This document shows, piece by piece, positions 45,801-54,933 of a stretch of DNA of 64,000 nt. The stretch is from assembly GCF_000765825.2 (NCBI RefSeq), contig NZ_JRPE02000003.1:124001-188000 (forward strand). The letters are read 5' to 3'. The notes under the pieces are model-generated. The model saw nothing but the letters and a program-made list of their open reading frames with translations, was not told the origin of the DNA and made no database searches. This DNA is from Helicobacter magdeburgensis (lineage in GTDB: Bacteria; Campylobacterota; Campylobacteria; Campylobacterales; Helicobacteraceae). Both the position numbers and the translations under genes were made by a program. The first letter of the stretch is position 1, and each line of letters opens with the position of its first letter.

Positions 45801-46079
45801 ATGACTATTGATGATACACTTTTAAATAAGCTTGAGCGATTGAGTATGCTAAAGCTAGATGAGAATAAGCGTGAATCTACCAAAGAGCAGCTGAGCGAGA
45901 TTCTAGGATTTGTTGAAAATATTGCTTCTGTTGAGGTGGCAGAAGATTGTTTTACAGAAACTCTTAAAACACCACTAAGGGCTGATGAGCCAAAAGATTC
46001 TAACATTGCCCAAGATGTGCTAAATCACGCACCACAAGCACAAGATAACTTTTTTATCGTCCCAAAAATTATTGAATGA
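45801..46079 (+). CDS. gatC: Asp-tRNA(Asn)/Glu-tRNA(Gln) amidotransferase subunit C
   Basis: Small scaffold of the GatCAB enzyme that converts misacylated Glu-tRNA(Gln) and Asp-tRNA(Asn). 92 aa; LERLSMLKLDENKRE at the start and a Pro-rich LRADEPKDS end with LNHAPQAQDNFFIVPKIIE are typical. ATG at 45801 has AAAGGA; the longer in-frame form from 45738 would cover the promoter. It overlaps ung by 4 bp. gatA and gatB are elsewhere. Confidence 0.92.
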   Translation: MTIDDTLLNKLERLSMLKLDENKRESTKEQLSEILGFVENIASVEVAEDCFTETLKTPLRADEPKDSNIAQDVLNHAPQAQDNFFIVPKIIE

Positions 46080-46786
46080 GTATTGAGCTAGATAAAGTAA
46101 AGATTCCACAAGATTGGAAAAATCTCCTTAAAGATGAGCTTTTAAGTCCATATTTTGCCAAGATTAAATCTCATTATATGGACGCCCTTGCTAGAGGTGA
46201 GCTTGTCTATCCACTGCCAAAAGATATTTTTGCTGCCTTTTGCCTTACCTCACTTGAAAATCTCAAAGTCATTATACTTGGGCAAGATCCCTATCACGGC
46301 TATGCTATGGTGAATGGAGAGTGTGTCCCACAAGCTATGGGCTTAAGCTTTAGTGTGCCGCGTGGAGTGCCTATCCCACCTTCGCTTAAAAATATTTATA
46401 AAGAACTCGCACAGACTTTGCATATCACGCCACCTTTGCACGGGGATTTAAGTGCTTGGGCAAGGCAAGGTGTTTTATTGCTTAATAGCATTTTGAGTGT
46501 CAAGGCACATTCTCCGGCTTCGCATAAGCATTTTGGTTGGGAAGATTTTACCGATGGTGTGATTAGGGCATTATCGCAAAATAAGCAGAATCTTGTCTTT
46601 ATGCTGTGGGGGAACTATGCTAAGAAAAAGGCGGTTTTGATAGATTCTACTAAACATAAGATTATCACCGCTCCGCACCCTAGCCCACTGGCACAAGGCT
46701 TTGTGGGGAGCAATGTATTTGTGAATGCCAATGCGTATTTGCAAGAATGCTCTAAAAGCCCCATTGACTGGGGCAGATTTGATTGA
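46076..46786 (+). CDS. ung: uracil-DNA glycosylase
   Basis: Family 1 UDG, removes uracil from DNA. The water-activating loop LGQDPYHG has D71; the leucine/His loop APHPSPLAQGF is near residue 195. PRGVPIPPSLKNIYKEL and LLLNSILSV are also typical. 236 aa is normal. Start overlaps the gatC stop in ATGA. Convergent with the antiporter gene. Confidence 0.96.
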   Translation: MSIELDKVKIPQDWKNLLKDELLSPYFAKIKSHYMDALARGELVYPLPKDIFAAFCLTSLENLKVIILGQDPYHGYAMVNGECVPQAMGLSFSVPRGVPIPPSLKNIYKELAQTLHITPPLHGDLSAWARQGVLLLNSILSVKAHSPASHKHFGWEDFTDGVIRALSQNKQNLVFMLWGNYAKKKAVLIDSTKHKIITAPHPSPLAQGFVGSNVFVNANAYLQECSKSPIDWGRFD

Positions 46787-46841
46787 ATATGCTTGATTGG
46801 TTTGACTAGAGTTTAACTCTACACCATAGCATAAGCAGATT

Positions 46842-48611
46842 CTACTCCTGCTTATGCTGCATATCTTCTTCCACTGCTTGGAGAGCCAAATCACTTAGAA
46901 TCTTAGCCACTTCCCTGCGTTCCTGCACCACAGCATACGCCCCTTGCGATTGAATTTGCAAAGCAAAAGCGGAACTTTTAGTTTTAAGAATAATCTTACA
47001 CAAAGGTGAGAGAGAGTGAATATCTTGGTATGCCCTCTGTGCGGTTTCAATAGAATCTATGGCAATAATCACCGCCGCACATTGACTGATGGAGAGCTCT
47101 TCTAAAATCCTTCTGCGTGTAATGTCCCCATAGATAACAGGCTCACCTTTTTTGATTCCTTCTTCTACTTTTTTGTAGTTTTTATCCACAGCTACATAAC
47201 GCACATTGCAGCCCTTGAAATATTCCAAAATCGCCTTGCCAAGCTCCCCATAGCCACATACAACAATATGCCCTTGAATATCTGCTTTCCCCCCTTCCCC
47301 TTCTTCTTGTGAATCTTGCTCGTTTTCTACCATTTTTTTCTGTAAAAAGCTAAAAGGTCGCATATATCGTAAGAAAATATCTGTAACCTTATCAAGCCTA
47401 TCAAGGATAAAAGGTGTGGCTATCATTGAGAAAATCACCATAAGCGTTAGGAATTGATAAATCTCTTGTGGCGTGATACCTGCAAAGAACGCATCGCCAA
47501 AAATAGCACCTAAAATCCCACCATCAAGGGTAAGATTAAGAATCTTGTGCTGACTTGCAAGGAGAAAAATTGCAAAGCTAAACTCCCCGATTTGTGCGAG
47601 TGATAACGCCACACGCATACCCACACGCTCACCCCTAAAGAAGCACAAAAAGAGATACATAAGTAGCGTTTTTGCTCCCATCATCAATGCTACTAAAATA
47701 ATAATCACAATAAAATATTCAAGTAAAAAGAGAATATCCACCTGCATTCCCACCGTGATAAAAAACACGCCCAAAAGTATGTCGCGGAAATGCACCAGCA
47801 CAGATGAGACTTGATACTTATAAGGTGTATTTGAGATAATCATACCTGCCAAAAACGCCCCAAGTGTGAGTGAAAAGCCAAAAGCCTTGCTGATATACGC
47901 AGCCCCTAGCACGATTAAAAACACCGCCCCTACAAAGATTTCATCGGTTTTCATATTTGCTGAAAAACGCAAAAACACTTTAGCTAAAATCCTACCGGGC
48001 AAAACAAGCACTACAAGCAAGATGATAGCCGAAAAAAGCGTAGTAAGTAGCAAGGCTACAACTTCTGAATCTTTATCGCTTAAAAGCTTAATCATCAGCA
48101 AAATAGGAATAACAGCAATATCTTGAAAGATAAGAATCCCCACAGAAGACATTCCATAGGGCGTCTTCGTCTGTCCGCTCTCATTAAGGAATTTCAGCAC
48201 AATCGCCGTAGATGATAGGCTCACCGCACTTGCTACAATGATAGAAGTAGAGAAGTTAAAGCCTAAAAAGTAATAGCATACAACAAAGAAAAAGGCAATG
48301 GAGATTCCAATCTGCATACCGCCAAACACAAGCACTTCTTGCTTCATTGCTGTGATACTCTTAAAACTAAAATCAAGCCCAATCATAAACATCAAAAATA
48401 CGATACCAAATTCAGCAATATTATTGAGACTTTCAGCATCTTCAAGTCTAAAGTCAAAAATATACGCTGTAAGCACACCTGTAATAATATAGCCGATGAT
48501 TGTTGGGATTTTGAGCCAACTTAGCACAATGCCCGAGACAACTGCCATTGCCAAAACGCAAAGTATAACAAAATAGGGATCTATAACACACCTCTCCACG
48601 ATGAAAGTCAA
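46842..48611 (-). CDS. CPA2-family cation:proton antiporter with TrkA-N domain (KefB-like)
   Basis: Membrane antiporter of the Kef/CPA2 type. About twelve helices occupy residues 10-410, with FMIGLDFS and QDIAVIPIL as typical membrane motifs; the latter contains the ion-site Asp. A cytosolic TrkA-N domain follows (HIVVCGYGELGKAI, about 455), which binds NAD(H). Length is up to 589 aa. The start is uncertain: TTG 48611 or GTG 48599, beside a GGAGAGG. Ion (K+ or Na+) cannot be told. Confidence 0.85.
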   Translation of the reverse strand: MTFIVERCVIDPYFVILCVLAMAVVSGIVLSWLKIPTIIGYIITGVLTAYIFDFRLEDAESLNNIAEFGIVFLMFMIGLDFSFKSITAMKQEVLVFGGMQIGISIAFFFVVCYYFLGFNFSTSIIVASAVSLSSTAIVLKFLNESGQTKTPYGMSSVGILIFQDIAVIPILLMIKLLSDKDSEVVALLLTTLFSAIILLVVLVLPGRILAKVFLRFSANMKTDEIFVGAVFLIVLGAAYISKAFGFSLTLGAFLAGMIISNTPYKYQVSSVLVHFRDILLGVFFITVGMQVDILFLLEYFIVIIILVALMMGAKTLLMYLFLCFFRGERVGMRVALSLAQIGEFSFAIFLLASQHKILNLTLDGGILGAIFGDAFFAGITPQEIYQFLTLMVIFSMIATPFILDRLDKVTDIFLRYMRPFSFLQKKMVENEQDSQEEGEGGKADIQGHIVVCGYGELGKAILEYFKGCNVRYVAVDKNYKKVEEGIKKGEPVIYGDITRRRILEELSISQCAAVIIAIDSIETAQRAYQDIHSLSPLCKIILKTKSSAFALQIQSQGAYAVVQERREVAKILSDLALQAVEEDMQHKQE

Positions 48612-48732
48612 TTATTTTCAATTATATATAATGAAAGTAGTTGAAGTGTAATAATGGCGTTAATTATTTGCAATATATAATAAATTTTGTATTTTGCGTT
48701 GCGTTAGGTATAGATTTAGCGATAGGGATAGA

Positions 48733-49965
48733 ATGATTTTAGTTTTTGTGGGCGTTGTGTTTGTTGTTCTCAATGCGATGAAAGTGTATGTGTATATGCG
48801 ATTTTTTTGCCATAGTGTGCTTTTGCCAAAATGGGCGGGGATTGGGATTTTAGTGGCTTTGGCTTTGGGCGAGATAGCCTTGCTTGTGCTAAAAGATGTG
48901 CATTTTAGTCATTTTCAATATCTTGCGATTAGCTCGTGCTTGGTTTTGACGCTCACACTTTTTATGGCGTGTGTGAGCGTGGATATACTAAGATTTGGGG
49001 TAAATCTAAGCCTTAAATTTTCTAGCAAGATTCAACATAGAGAATCTAAAAATCTAAGCCCCTTAGCTACACAGCGAGATTCAAAGCACAATGACATAAA
49101 CACAAGCAGACGCACATTTTTGAGTAAATGTAAAGACTATGCGATGGCTGGATTATTTTTGCTATTCACTTTTAAGGGCTTTTCTGCTGCCCTTACTTTG
49201 CCGCCTATCAAGGAAGTTCGCATAAAAATTCCGCATTTAAAGGCTAAAAAAAGCATTGCGATGATAAGCGATGTGCATATCGGCAAGAATCTAGGCAGGG
49301 CGTTTTTGGAGGGGATTGTAGAAAAGATAAATGCGTTGGAAGCGGATATTGTCGTGATTGTGGGGGATTTAGCAGATGATAAGATTGAAAATATTAAAGA
49401 TGATTTAGAACCTTTGAAGAGTTTAAAAAGCAAAGAGGGTGTGTATTATGTCTGTGGGAATCACGAGCATTACCACGGGCTAGATTCTATTTTAGAATAT
49501 TTACGCACATTAAATCTTACTATTTTGCATAATACCAACATTGAGCTTGAAGGCTTTAATCTCGCGGGAGTGAGTGATTTAGCAGGAGTTAGATTTAAGA
49601 ATCTAGAGCCAGATTTAGAATCTGCTAAAAAGGGCTTAAATCCGCAAAAGCCTAGCATTCTACTTTCTCATCAGCCAAAGTTTGTGTATGAAAATGATGT
49701 GAGTGATTTTGACTTAGTCTTATGTGGGCATACTCACGCTGGGCAGGTGTTCCCACTCTCTTTGTTTGTGTGGCTAGATCAGCATTATGTCTATGGGTTA
49801 TATGACATTACGCATAAAAATATGGAATCTAAGCGACTTACTCAGGATTCTATGCGTGCAGATTCAGGCAAAACGCAATTATATGTCAGTAGCGGTGTGG
49901 GCTTTTGGGGACCAGCTATCCGTTTTCTAGCCCCTAGTGAGATTGTGCTATTTAGGCTAGAGTAA
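48733..49965 (+). CDS. membrane-anchored metallophosphoesterase (YkuE-type)
   Basis: Calcineurin-like phosphoesterase. Four N-terminal membrane helices (up to about 145) precede a catalytic domain with all metal motifs: ISDVHIG, GDLADD, GNHEHYHG and GHTHAGQ (from about residue 170 to 335). The ATG at 48733 has AGGGATAG upstream; an upstream in-frame start at 48694 lacks support. Family members include UDP-sugar or lipid phosphatases; the substrate is unknown. A TauE-like gene follows 35 bp later. Confidence 0.87.
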   Translation: MILVFVGVVFVVLNAMKVYVYMRFFCHSVLLPKWAGIGILVALALGEIALLVLKDVHFSHFQYLAISSCLVLTLTLFMACVSVDILRFGVNLSLKFSSKIQHRESKNLSPLATQRDSKHNDINTSRRTFLSKCKDYAMAGLFLLFTFKGFSAALTLPPIKEVRIKIPHLKAKKSIAMISDVHIGKNLGRAFLEGIVEKINALEADIVVIVGDLADDKIENIKDDLEPLKSLKSKEGVYYVCGNHEHYHGLDSILEYLRTLNLTILHNTNIELEGFNLAGVSDLAGVRFKNLEPDLESAKKGLNPQKPSILLSHQPKFVYENDVSDFDLVLCGHTHAGQVFPLSLFVWLDQHYVYGLYDITHKNMESKRLTQDSMRADSGKTQLYVSSGVGFWGPAIRFLAPSEIVLFRLE

Positions 49966-50000
49966 GGCTTTATATGCAAATTTTAAATAAGGATTCATAA

Positions 50001-50783
50001 ATGGAAGTGGCATTAAGTGTATGGTTTTTGGTGATTTTGGGCGTTGTGAGTGGAGCGGCGGCCGGGTTTTTTGGCATAGGGGGCGGGGTTATTATCGTGC
50101 CTGTGCTTTTGCTTTGCGGTGTGGATATGGAATCTGCCATTGGCATATCCATTATGCAGATGATATTCTCTTCAAGTGTAGGCTCAATGATTAATATCTA
50201 TCACAAAAAGCTAGATGTGCGAGATGGCGTATTTGTGGGATTAGGTGGGCTTATGGGGGCGGCATTTAGCGGGGTAATCGTGGCTTCTCTCTCTTCTTTT
50301 ACCTTGCTTTTAGCCTTTTTGCTGCTTTCTTTAGTGAGTTTTTACAAATATGTCTTTGATGTCAAAACAAATGCAAATCCCACGCCGCCTATCACAAATC
50401 CTACTAAACAAAAGGCTGTGTTGATTCTAGCTGGGCTTGTTACGGGGATTTTCGCGGTGAGCTTGGGCGTGGGCGGTGGGCTGATACTCGCACCCATTTT
50501 GGCGTATTACTTGGGGTTTAACTCTAAAAAAGTCGTGCCTATCTCGCTTTTTTTCATTATCTTTGCTTCAATTTCAGGGAGTATCTCGCTTGGCTCACAC
50601 GGGCTGATTGACTTTCACTCGGGGCTTATCGTGGGGCTTAGCTCATCTGTTGGCGTGGGGATTGGAATCTACCTTATAAGCAAGGTTACTTTGAGTAATC
50701 ATCGCTATGCGCTGATTGGAATCTATGCGTTTTCTATTGCGCTGACACTATGGAAAGTGTTTGAGAATCTAGAGCTTTTGTAG
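50001..50783 (+). CDS. TauE/SafE-family sulfite/anion exporter-like permease
   Basis: Eight-helix membrane protein, 260 aa. Two repeats of the family motif are clear: GAAAGFFGIGGGVIIVP (about residues 17-33) and GIFAVSLGVGGGLILAP (about 153-170). Members export sulfite, sulfoacetate or related organosulfur anions. A link to the sulfone-oxidising genes at 2.2-5.7 kb is tempting but the loci are 45 kb apart. Start ATG at 50001 after AAGGATTC. Confidence 0.88.
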   Translation: MEVALSVWFLVILGVVSGAAAGFFGIGGGVIIVPVLLLCGVDMESAIGISIMQMIFSSSVGSMINIYHKKLDVRDGVFVGLGGLMGAAFSGVIVASLSSFTLLLAFLLLSLVSFYKYVFDVKTNANPTPPITNPTKQKAVLILAGLVTGIFAVSLGVGGGLILAPILAYYLGFNSKKVVPISLFFIIFASISGSISLGSHGLIDFHSGLIVGLSSSVGVGIGIYLISKVTLSNHRYALIGIYAFSIALTLWKVFENLELL

Positions 50784-50874
50784 GGGCTTTGTGGCAAATA
50801 CTTTAAAAATGTTTCAATGTGTTTGTTGAGTGCGGGGCGGTAAGATTCTAGAATCTATATTGAATCTACTAAAA

Positions 50875-50889
50875 TAATAATGGTTATTA
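50875..50889. promoter_or_regulatory. Fur-box-like palindrome
   Basis: TAATAATGGTTATTA: arms TAATAA and TTATTA around TGG, close to the TAATAATnATTATTA form known for Helicobacter Fur. It lies 347 bp upstream of hugZ. Confidence 0.45.
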
Positions 50890-50975
50890 ATTTGTCTTTA
50901 AGCTTTTATATATTAAAATGAGACTTGTTTTTAAAATTGCTAACGAAATCATACGAGATTTTGGAGTCTTAGAAT

Positions 50976-51018
50976 GTGTGAGCGGTTTTACGCTTAAGGC
51001 ACACCCCATTTGAAGGGG
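50976..51018 (+). other. two adjacent hairpins, possible small RNA
   Basis: Hairpin 1: GTGTG AGCG / CGCT ... CACAC with loop GTTTTA. Hairpin 2: CCCC / GGGG with loop ATTTGAA. The C at 51004 is shared, so the two meet base to base. No terminator T run follows. Confidence 0.35.
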
Positions 51019-51168
51019 ATAGGGAATCTTAAAAGACGCCGACAGGACTGATAAGAACACTGCAAAAAAGACAATGCAAAATCTAGAATCTAAAGTATGA
51101 TTTGGTAGGGCTGGGCGGGTTAGCAAAGCATCTTTTCCTTCCTTATTTGTTGTTTGATTGCATAATTG

Positions 51169-51194
51169 GGCTATCTTATCTCCTTAAGGTAGCC
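51169..51194 (+). promoter_or_regulatory. stem-loop in the hugZ leader
   Basis: GGCTATCTT and AAGGTAGCC pair over 9 bp (one G-T) around an 8-nt loop, 42 bp before the hugZ ATG. No T run follows, so an mRNA-stabilising or regulatory element is more likely than a terminator. Confidence 0.45.
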
Positions 51195-51235
51195 TCTGTG
51201 CAACCCTTTCATTTTAAATTACCAAAGGAGTTTTT

Positions 51236-52015
51236 ATGAGTTTTGAAAGTATTTTAGCCCATATGAATGAGCATCATCAAGGCGAACTTATTGCGCTATG
51301 TAAAAAATATGGCAATTCACAGGTTGAAGTGCAAAATGCCAAGCTTGTGGGTGTGGATTTTGTGGGGTTAGATATTGTGTATAACGAGAATCTGTCCTTG
51401 CGTGTGGAGTTTCCACAAAAGGCAGATGAAAAGAGCATTAAAGATTCTATTATCGCCTTGTGTCAGGCGGCTAAAGCCCCCGATGTCAGCGGTATAGCCG
51501 ATGAGATAGAATCTTTTAAAAAAGAGTTTGGCTCAATTATCATCGCAAGTATTGACAAGCAGGGCAATGCCATATCTTCATATTCTCCGCTTATACAGGT
51601 TGATGGGGCGTTGTATATCTACATTAGCGAAGTGGCAGAGCATTTTGAAAGCATATCGGCAAATCCTAGCAAAGTAGAGGTGATGTTTTTAGAAGATGAG
51701 AGCAAGGCAAAGTCTGTGATTTTGCGTAAGCGGCTTAAATATCGTGTCAATGCAGTGTTTATTGAGCGAGATTCTAGCGAGTTTGAAAAGGCACTGGATA
51801 GTTTAGAATCTGCTATGGGCGGAGCTGGGGGCATAAAGACCATACGCAAAATGAGTGATTTTCATCTTATCAGGCTAGAGCTTGGGCTTGGGCGGTTTGT
51901 CAAGGGCTTTGGTGCGGCGTATGATATTCTGCCAAATGGTGAGATTAAGCAAGTTGGCGGTAGTGGGAATCCACACGGAAATCCCCATAGCCCACACAAT
52001 CCCCACAAAGCCTAA
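51236..52015 (+). CDS. hugZ: HugZ-family heme oxygenase
   Basis: Opens heme to release iron. The start ILAHMNEHHQGELIALCKKYG and the split beta-barrel domain (about 80-245) with LIQVDGALYIYISEVAEH and FGAAYDILPNGE match H. pylori HugZ, which is 250 aa. The C-terminal tail has four NPH units (GNPHGNPHSPHNPHKA), matching the site where a C-terminal His binds heme in HugZ, but longer. AAAGGAG gives a strong ribosome site. Iron/Fur control is expected; a Fur-like palindrome lies upstream. Confidence 0.93.
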   Translation: MSFESILAHMNEHHQGELIALCKKYGNSQVEVQNAKLVGVDFVGLDIVYNENLSLRVEFPQKADEKSIKDSIIALCQAAKAPDVSGIADEIESFKKEFGSIIIASIDKQGNAISSYSPLIQVDGALYIYISEVAEHFESISANPSKVEVMFLEDESKAKSVILRKRLKYRVNAVFIERDSSEFEKALDSLESAMGGAGGIKTIRKMSDFHLIRLELGLGRFVKGFGAAYDILPNGEIKQVGGSGNPHGNPHSPHNPHKA

Positions 52016-52027
52016 GCATTTTTAGCT

Positions 52028-52065
52028 AAATATAGAATCTAGTCTTCCGCATAGATTCTATATTT
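52028..52065 (+). terminator. hairpin behind hugZ made of the heptamer pair
   Basis: Perfect 13-bp arms AAATATAGAATCT (52028-52040) and AGATTCTATATTT (52053-52065) with a 12-nt loop, 12 bp after the hugZ stop. The stem is an inverted AGAATCT/AGATTCT pair. Confidence 0.7.
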
Positions 52066-52207
52066 GCTTTACATCACAATTTATCGCTTCATAACTTTAT
52101 ACTTAGAATCTAAAGCTTTTATAATTTTTCCCTTTATCCTTGTATCTCGCCATATAAGCTAAAAATCCCCTTGCGTTTATTAGTAGTTTGTTTTTTTGTA
52201 GGGTTGC

Positions 52208-52228
52208 ATTCTGCATTGAGTGCAGAAT
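52208..52228. promoter_or_regulatory. short perfect inverted repeat before the TM2 gene
   Basis: ATTCTGCA TTGAG TGCAGAAT, 18 bp before the TM2 gene start. Could be an operator or a leader hairpin. Confidence 0.4.
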
Positions 52229-52246
52229 ATTTCACAAGGAGTTGTT

Positions 52247-52504
52247 ATGGCAGATGCAAAAGGTATCGCAGCAAATGAGGTTATCTACAAAGTAGGGAAA
52301 AAGAAATCACCTATACTTGGATTTTGGGGTATAGATAGATTCTATAAAGGCGAGCTAGGACTAGGTTTGCTTAAGCTTTTCACGCTTGGTGGGCTTGGGA
52401 TTTGGTATGTTATTGATTGGTTTGCTGTGCCTATGGGGATTAGCTCAAATAATAAGCATATAGAATCACTTGAGCTTATGGCTGTGGCTACGGCTAATTC
52501 TTAA
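52247..52504 (+). CDS. TM2-domain membrane protein
   Basis: 85-residue protein with the TM2 pattern: ILGFWGIDRFYKGELGLGLLK (first helix with the conserved D-R-F-Y-G), then a second helix LGGLGIWYVIDWF. The ATG at 52247 has AAGGAG; the in-frame extension from 52220 covers the hairpin. TM2 proteins are small membrane proteins of unknown role, often in stress or secretion settings. Strong hairpin behind it. Confidence 0.82.
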   Translation: MADAKGIAANEVIYKVGKKKSPILGFWGIDRFYKGELGLGLLKLFTLGGLGIWYVIDWFAVPMGISSNNKHIESLELMAVATANS

Positions 52505-52519
52505 TCTACTCTTAGATGT

Positions 52520-52549
52520 CCCACTAGAAGCTCCCAGCTTCCTAGTGGG
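52520..52549 (+). terminator. strong hairpin after the TM2 gene
   Basis: CCCACTAG(A)AGCT and AGCTTCCTAGTGGG pair over 13 bp with one bulge around a CCC loop, 15 bp past the TM2 stop. No T run follows. Confidence 0.65.
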
Positions 52550-52628
52550 CGAAAAGCGGTGCTTGTGTAGCGATATTTGGCTTTATAAAAAGCCTTGAGA
52601 TATAAAAGAATGGGGGAATACAATCAAT

Positions 52629-54321
52629 ATGAAAAGATTAGTGTTTTTACTAGGGCTGTGCGTATGTATGGTGTATGGCGATGAGTATTCTAAGCAAAAA
52701 GCGGAATTTATGAGTAAAAATTTTGAGAGTAAGCTTAAAGAGCTAGTAAAAGAGAGTGGGCTAAAAAGCGAGAGTGCAAAGCTTTTATATCAAGTGGCAA
52801 TGGTTCCTGCCTTGTATGAGAGTGGGCTAAAGGGGAATGACGCAAATGGTGGCTGGGAAATATACACTATATCCTTAAATTATAAAGGTAGCAATGGCAG
52901 ATATTACTTTTGGAATCAGTACAAGAGATTAGCCCAAAGGGTAAATGAAGTATGTGGAGCAAATATAGGCAGTGAAGCAAATGGTATTAATGAAAGCTAC
53001 ACTCCCGCCCAGCAAAAATGTATAAAGTCCCTGCTACCTTAGAGCTAGAGATGAATAAAGACATTTTCAAATGGAACTTAGAGCAGATGAAAAATAAGGA
53101 AATTGAAGAGAATAATGAGCGGAAGGAAGGGTGCGATGTGGATTATACACCTATATACCAGCTTGCTGATACTTTGTGGAGTAAGCTTCAAAAAGAAGCA
53201 AAGCTCGGTGTATTTAAGGACTTTAATAAGCCCGGAATGGAGCATTTCTACAAAGGATTATCTTATCTATTGGTGGTAAAGGATTCTGAGTGTTATTGGA
53301 ACGCTACATTTAATCGTTGTGATGAGCTTAAATCTATAAGCGATTTTTTTGAATCGCGTGATAAGAAGCTAGAGCGTAACTTTTCATTCCTATATGATTC
53401 TGTGGAAGTCAATCAACAAAAGCTCCAAGCAAGGCTTGATTTGGCTTTTAAAGAACGCGACGATATGCGACAAGCCAATGAATGCTATAAAGTCTTTCTT
53501 AGCACAAAGGAATACCAAGAGGCAAGAGCCATAGTCATACAAAAAAATGCAAGAGCCAAAGAGCTAGAGCATAGAATAAGTAGAGCAAAAGCATTAGAAG
53601 AATATATGTCTGAGAAGTTGGCTAATTATCTTAATAGAGCGTATGGCAGTATCTTTTGGAACAGATATGATGGAAAAAACGATCTTGCCTTTGATAAATG
53701 TATAGGGCTAAGTGATAAAACAAAAGATGATGAGAATGATGAGACACAAGATTCTAAAGAATCTCTGCTTAGTGGGCGATATGCTGAACTTTTTGATGAG
53801 AAATATTATGAAAACAAGTCAAATGATTGGTATAGCCCAAAAGTAAAGCCTGAGATATATGAAAACGCCTTGTATAAAGAGCTTACTTGGTGTGCTATAA
53901 AAGATAGATACAATGATGTGAGTAAAGAAATATATGAATACAAAAGCGGATTATATAAGGCTGTGGGTATTGGTCGGTATAATGGAGTTCCTAATCTTTA
54001 TGTTAAAGATACTGGAATAGATGCTACCGCAGGAAAGATTGAAACTGTTGCTGAGGAACTTTATGATAGAAAATGGAAAGCAATGGCTGAAAAATATCCC
54101 TATGTGGATTATGAAAGTGCTATTGAAAATCCTTGGTATAAAGATAAAGCAAAAAGAAAGTCTTTTGATGTGATGTTAAGAAAAACATCACATCAATACT
54201 TGAAAATCACAAAAAGGAGTATGAGCAATGTAAGAACAAAATGTTTGAAAGCGGTCAGCGAAAATGTAAGGAAAAGTTGAATGAGAAAACGCTCAAACAA
54301 CTTCAAGCAAAACTTAAATAA
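52629..54321 (+). pseudogene. secreted Cys/Lys-rich protein gene broken by two -1 frameshifts
   Basis: Three consecutive frames look like one gene. Frame 1 (52629-53042) begins with a signal peptide (MKRLVFLLGLCVCMVYG). Frame 2 (53018-54280) has no ribosome site, starts inside frame 1, and continues a helical, cysteine-containing protein. Frame 3 (from 54169, ending at TAA 54319-54321) carries a coherent C-terminus (ENHKKEYEQCKNKMFESG then LQAKLK). Both shifts are -1 and both can be placed at a run of five A (53014-53018 and 54181-54185); adding one A to each restores about 564 residues. I recognise no family. Decay or homopolymer sequencing error are the main explanations. An HNH gene follows. 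Confidence 0.72.
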
Positions 54322-54331
54322 GGAGTGAAAA

Positions 54332-54859
54332 ATGGATATGCAAAAGTTGGTTAAACAATATGTCAAAATAGTGAGTGATACGCACTTTGAAAGTGGTGTT
54401 AATATCATTAAGGAGCGGTTAAACATCAGCGAGGATGAGGCTACAAACTTTTCTAAAAGCTATGAGTTGGCTGAAATAAAAGCGATTAGAGATAGATTCA
54501 ATAATAAAAAGAATGACGCAAAAGAAAGCTTTAAATTCAAAGATTTTGAAGAGTTTTATTATTGGTTTAAAGCTCAAAATGACAAATGCTACTATTGCGG
54601 AAGCGCACAAGATATGCTAAATGGCGTGTTTGATAGCAAAAAAATAGAATCTAAAAAACCTTCCTTCACAGCCACGCTTCAAATTGACAAAAAAGACCCA
54701 GATAATGGCTATAAGGCTGATAATTGCGTGTTGGCGTGTGTGCTGTGCAACAATGCCAAGAGTGATATGATAAATGCGGAGAACTTTAAAAAATATTTTG
54801 GTGAGGCGATAGGGAAGTTTGTCGCTGATTTATATAAGGGTGTCATCACAAATAAATAA
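54332..54859 (+). CDS. HNH endonuclease
   Basis: 175 aa. The C-terminal HNH/zinc-ribbon domain is clear: CYYCGS (about residue 87), LQIDKKDPDNGYKADNC with the catalytic-position D-K (the usual first His is replaced by I-D here), and CVLCNNAKSDM. The first 80 residues are helical and charged with no motif. AAGGAGTG precedes the ATG. It starts 10 bp after the frameshifted secreted-protein gene, so they may have formed one unit. Could be a mobile, defence or toxin nuclease; neither can be proved. Confidence 0.78.
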   Translation: MDMQKLVKQYVKIVSDTHFESGVNIIKERLNISEDEATNFSKSYELAEIKAIRDRFNNKKNDAKESFKFKDFEEFYYWFKAQNDKCYYCGSAQDMLNGVFDSKKIESKKPSFTATLQIDKKDPDNGYKADNCVLACVLCNNAKSDMINAENFKKYFGEAIGKFVADLYKGVITNK

Positions 54860-54933
54860 GATTCTAGAATCTCTACAAAAAGTAGATTCTGCTATAATTC
54901 TGGGCTTTTAGTAATTTACCTTAAGGTTTGTCT

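Larger units (their letters stand above)
50784..51235. other. 452 bp without a protein gene, with regulatory and hairpin elements
   Basis: No convincing gene. It holds an AGATTCTAGAATCT palindrome (50843-50856), a Fur-box-like palindrome (50875-50889), a possible promoter (TTGTCT at about 50892, TATATT at about 50910), two stable hairpins (50976-51018), and a stem just before hugZ (51169-51194). A 31-codon plus-strand ORF beginning at about 50919 is not recognised. A small RNA here is a hypothesis. Confidence 0.4.

Noticed and set aside
50887-51126. 79-codon minus-strand ORF upstream of hugZ
   Set aside because: No ribosome site, no recognisable protein, and it covers hairpins and a promoter-like region.
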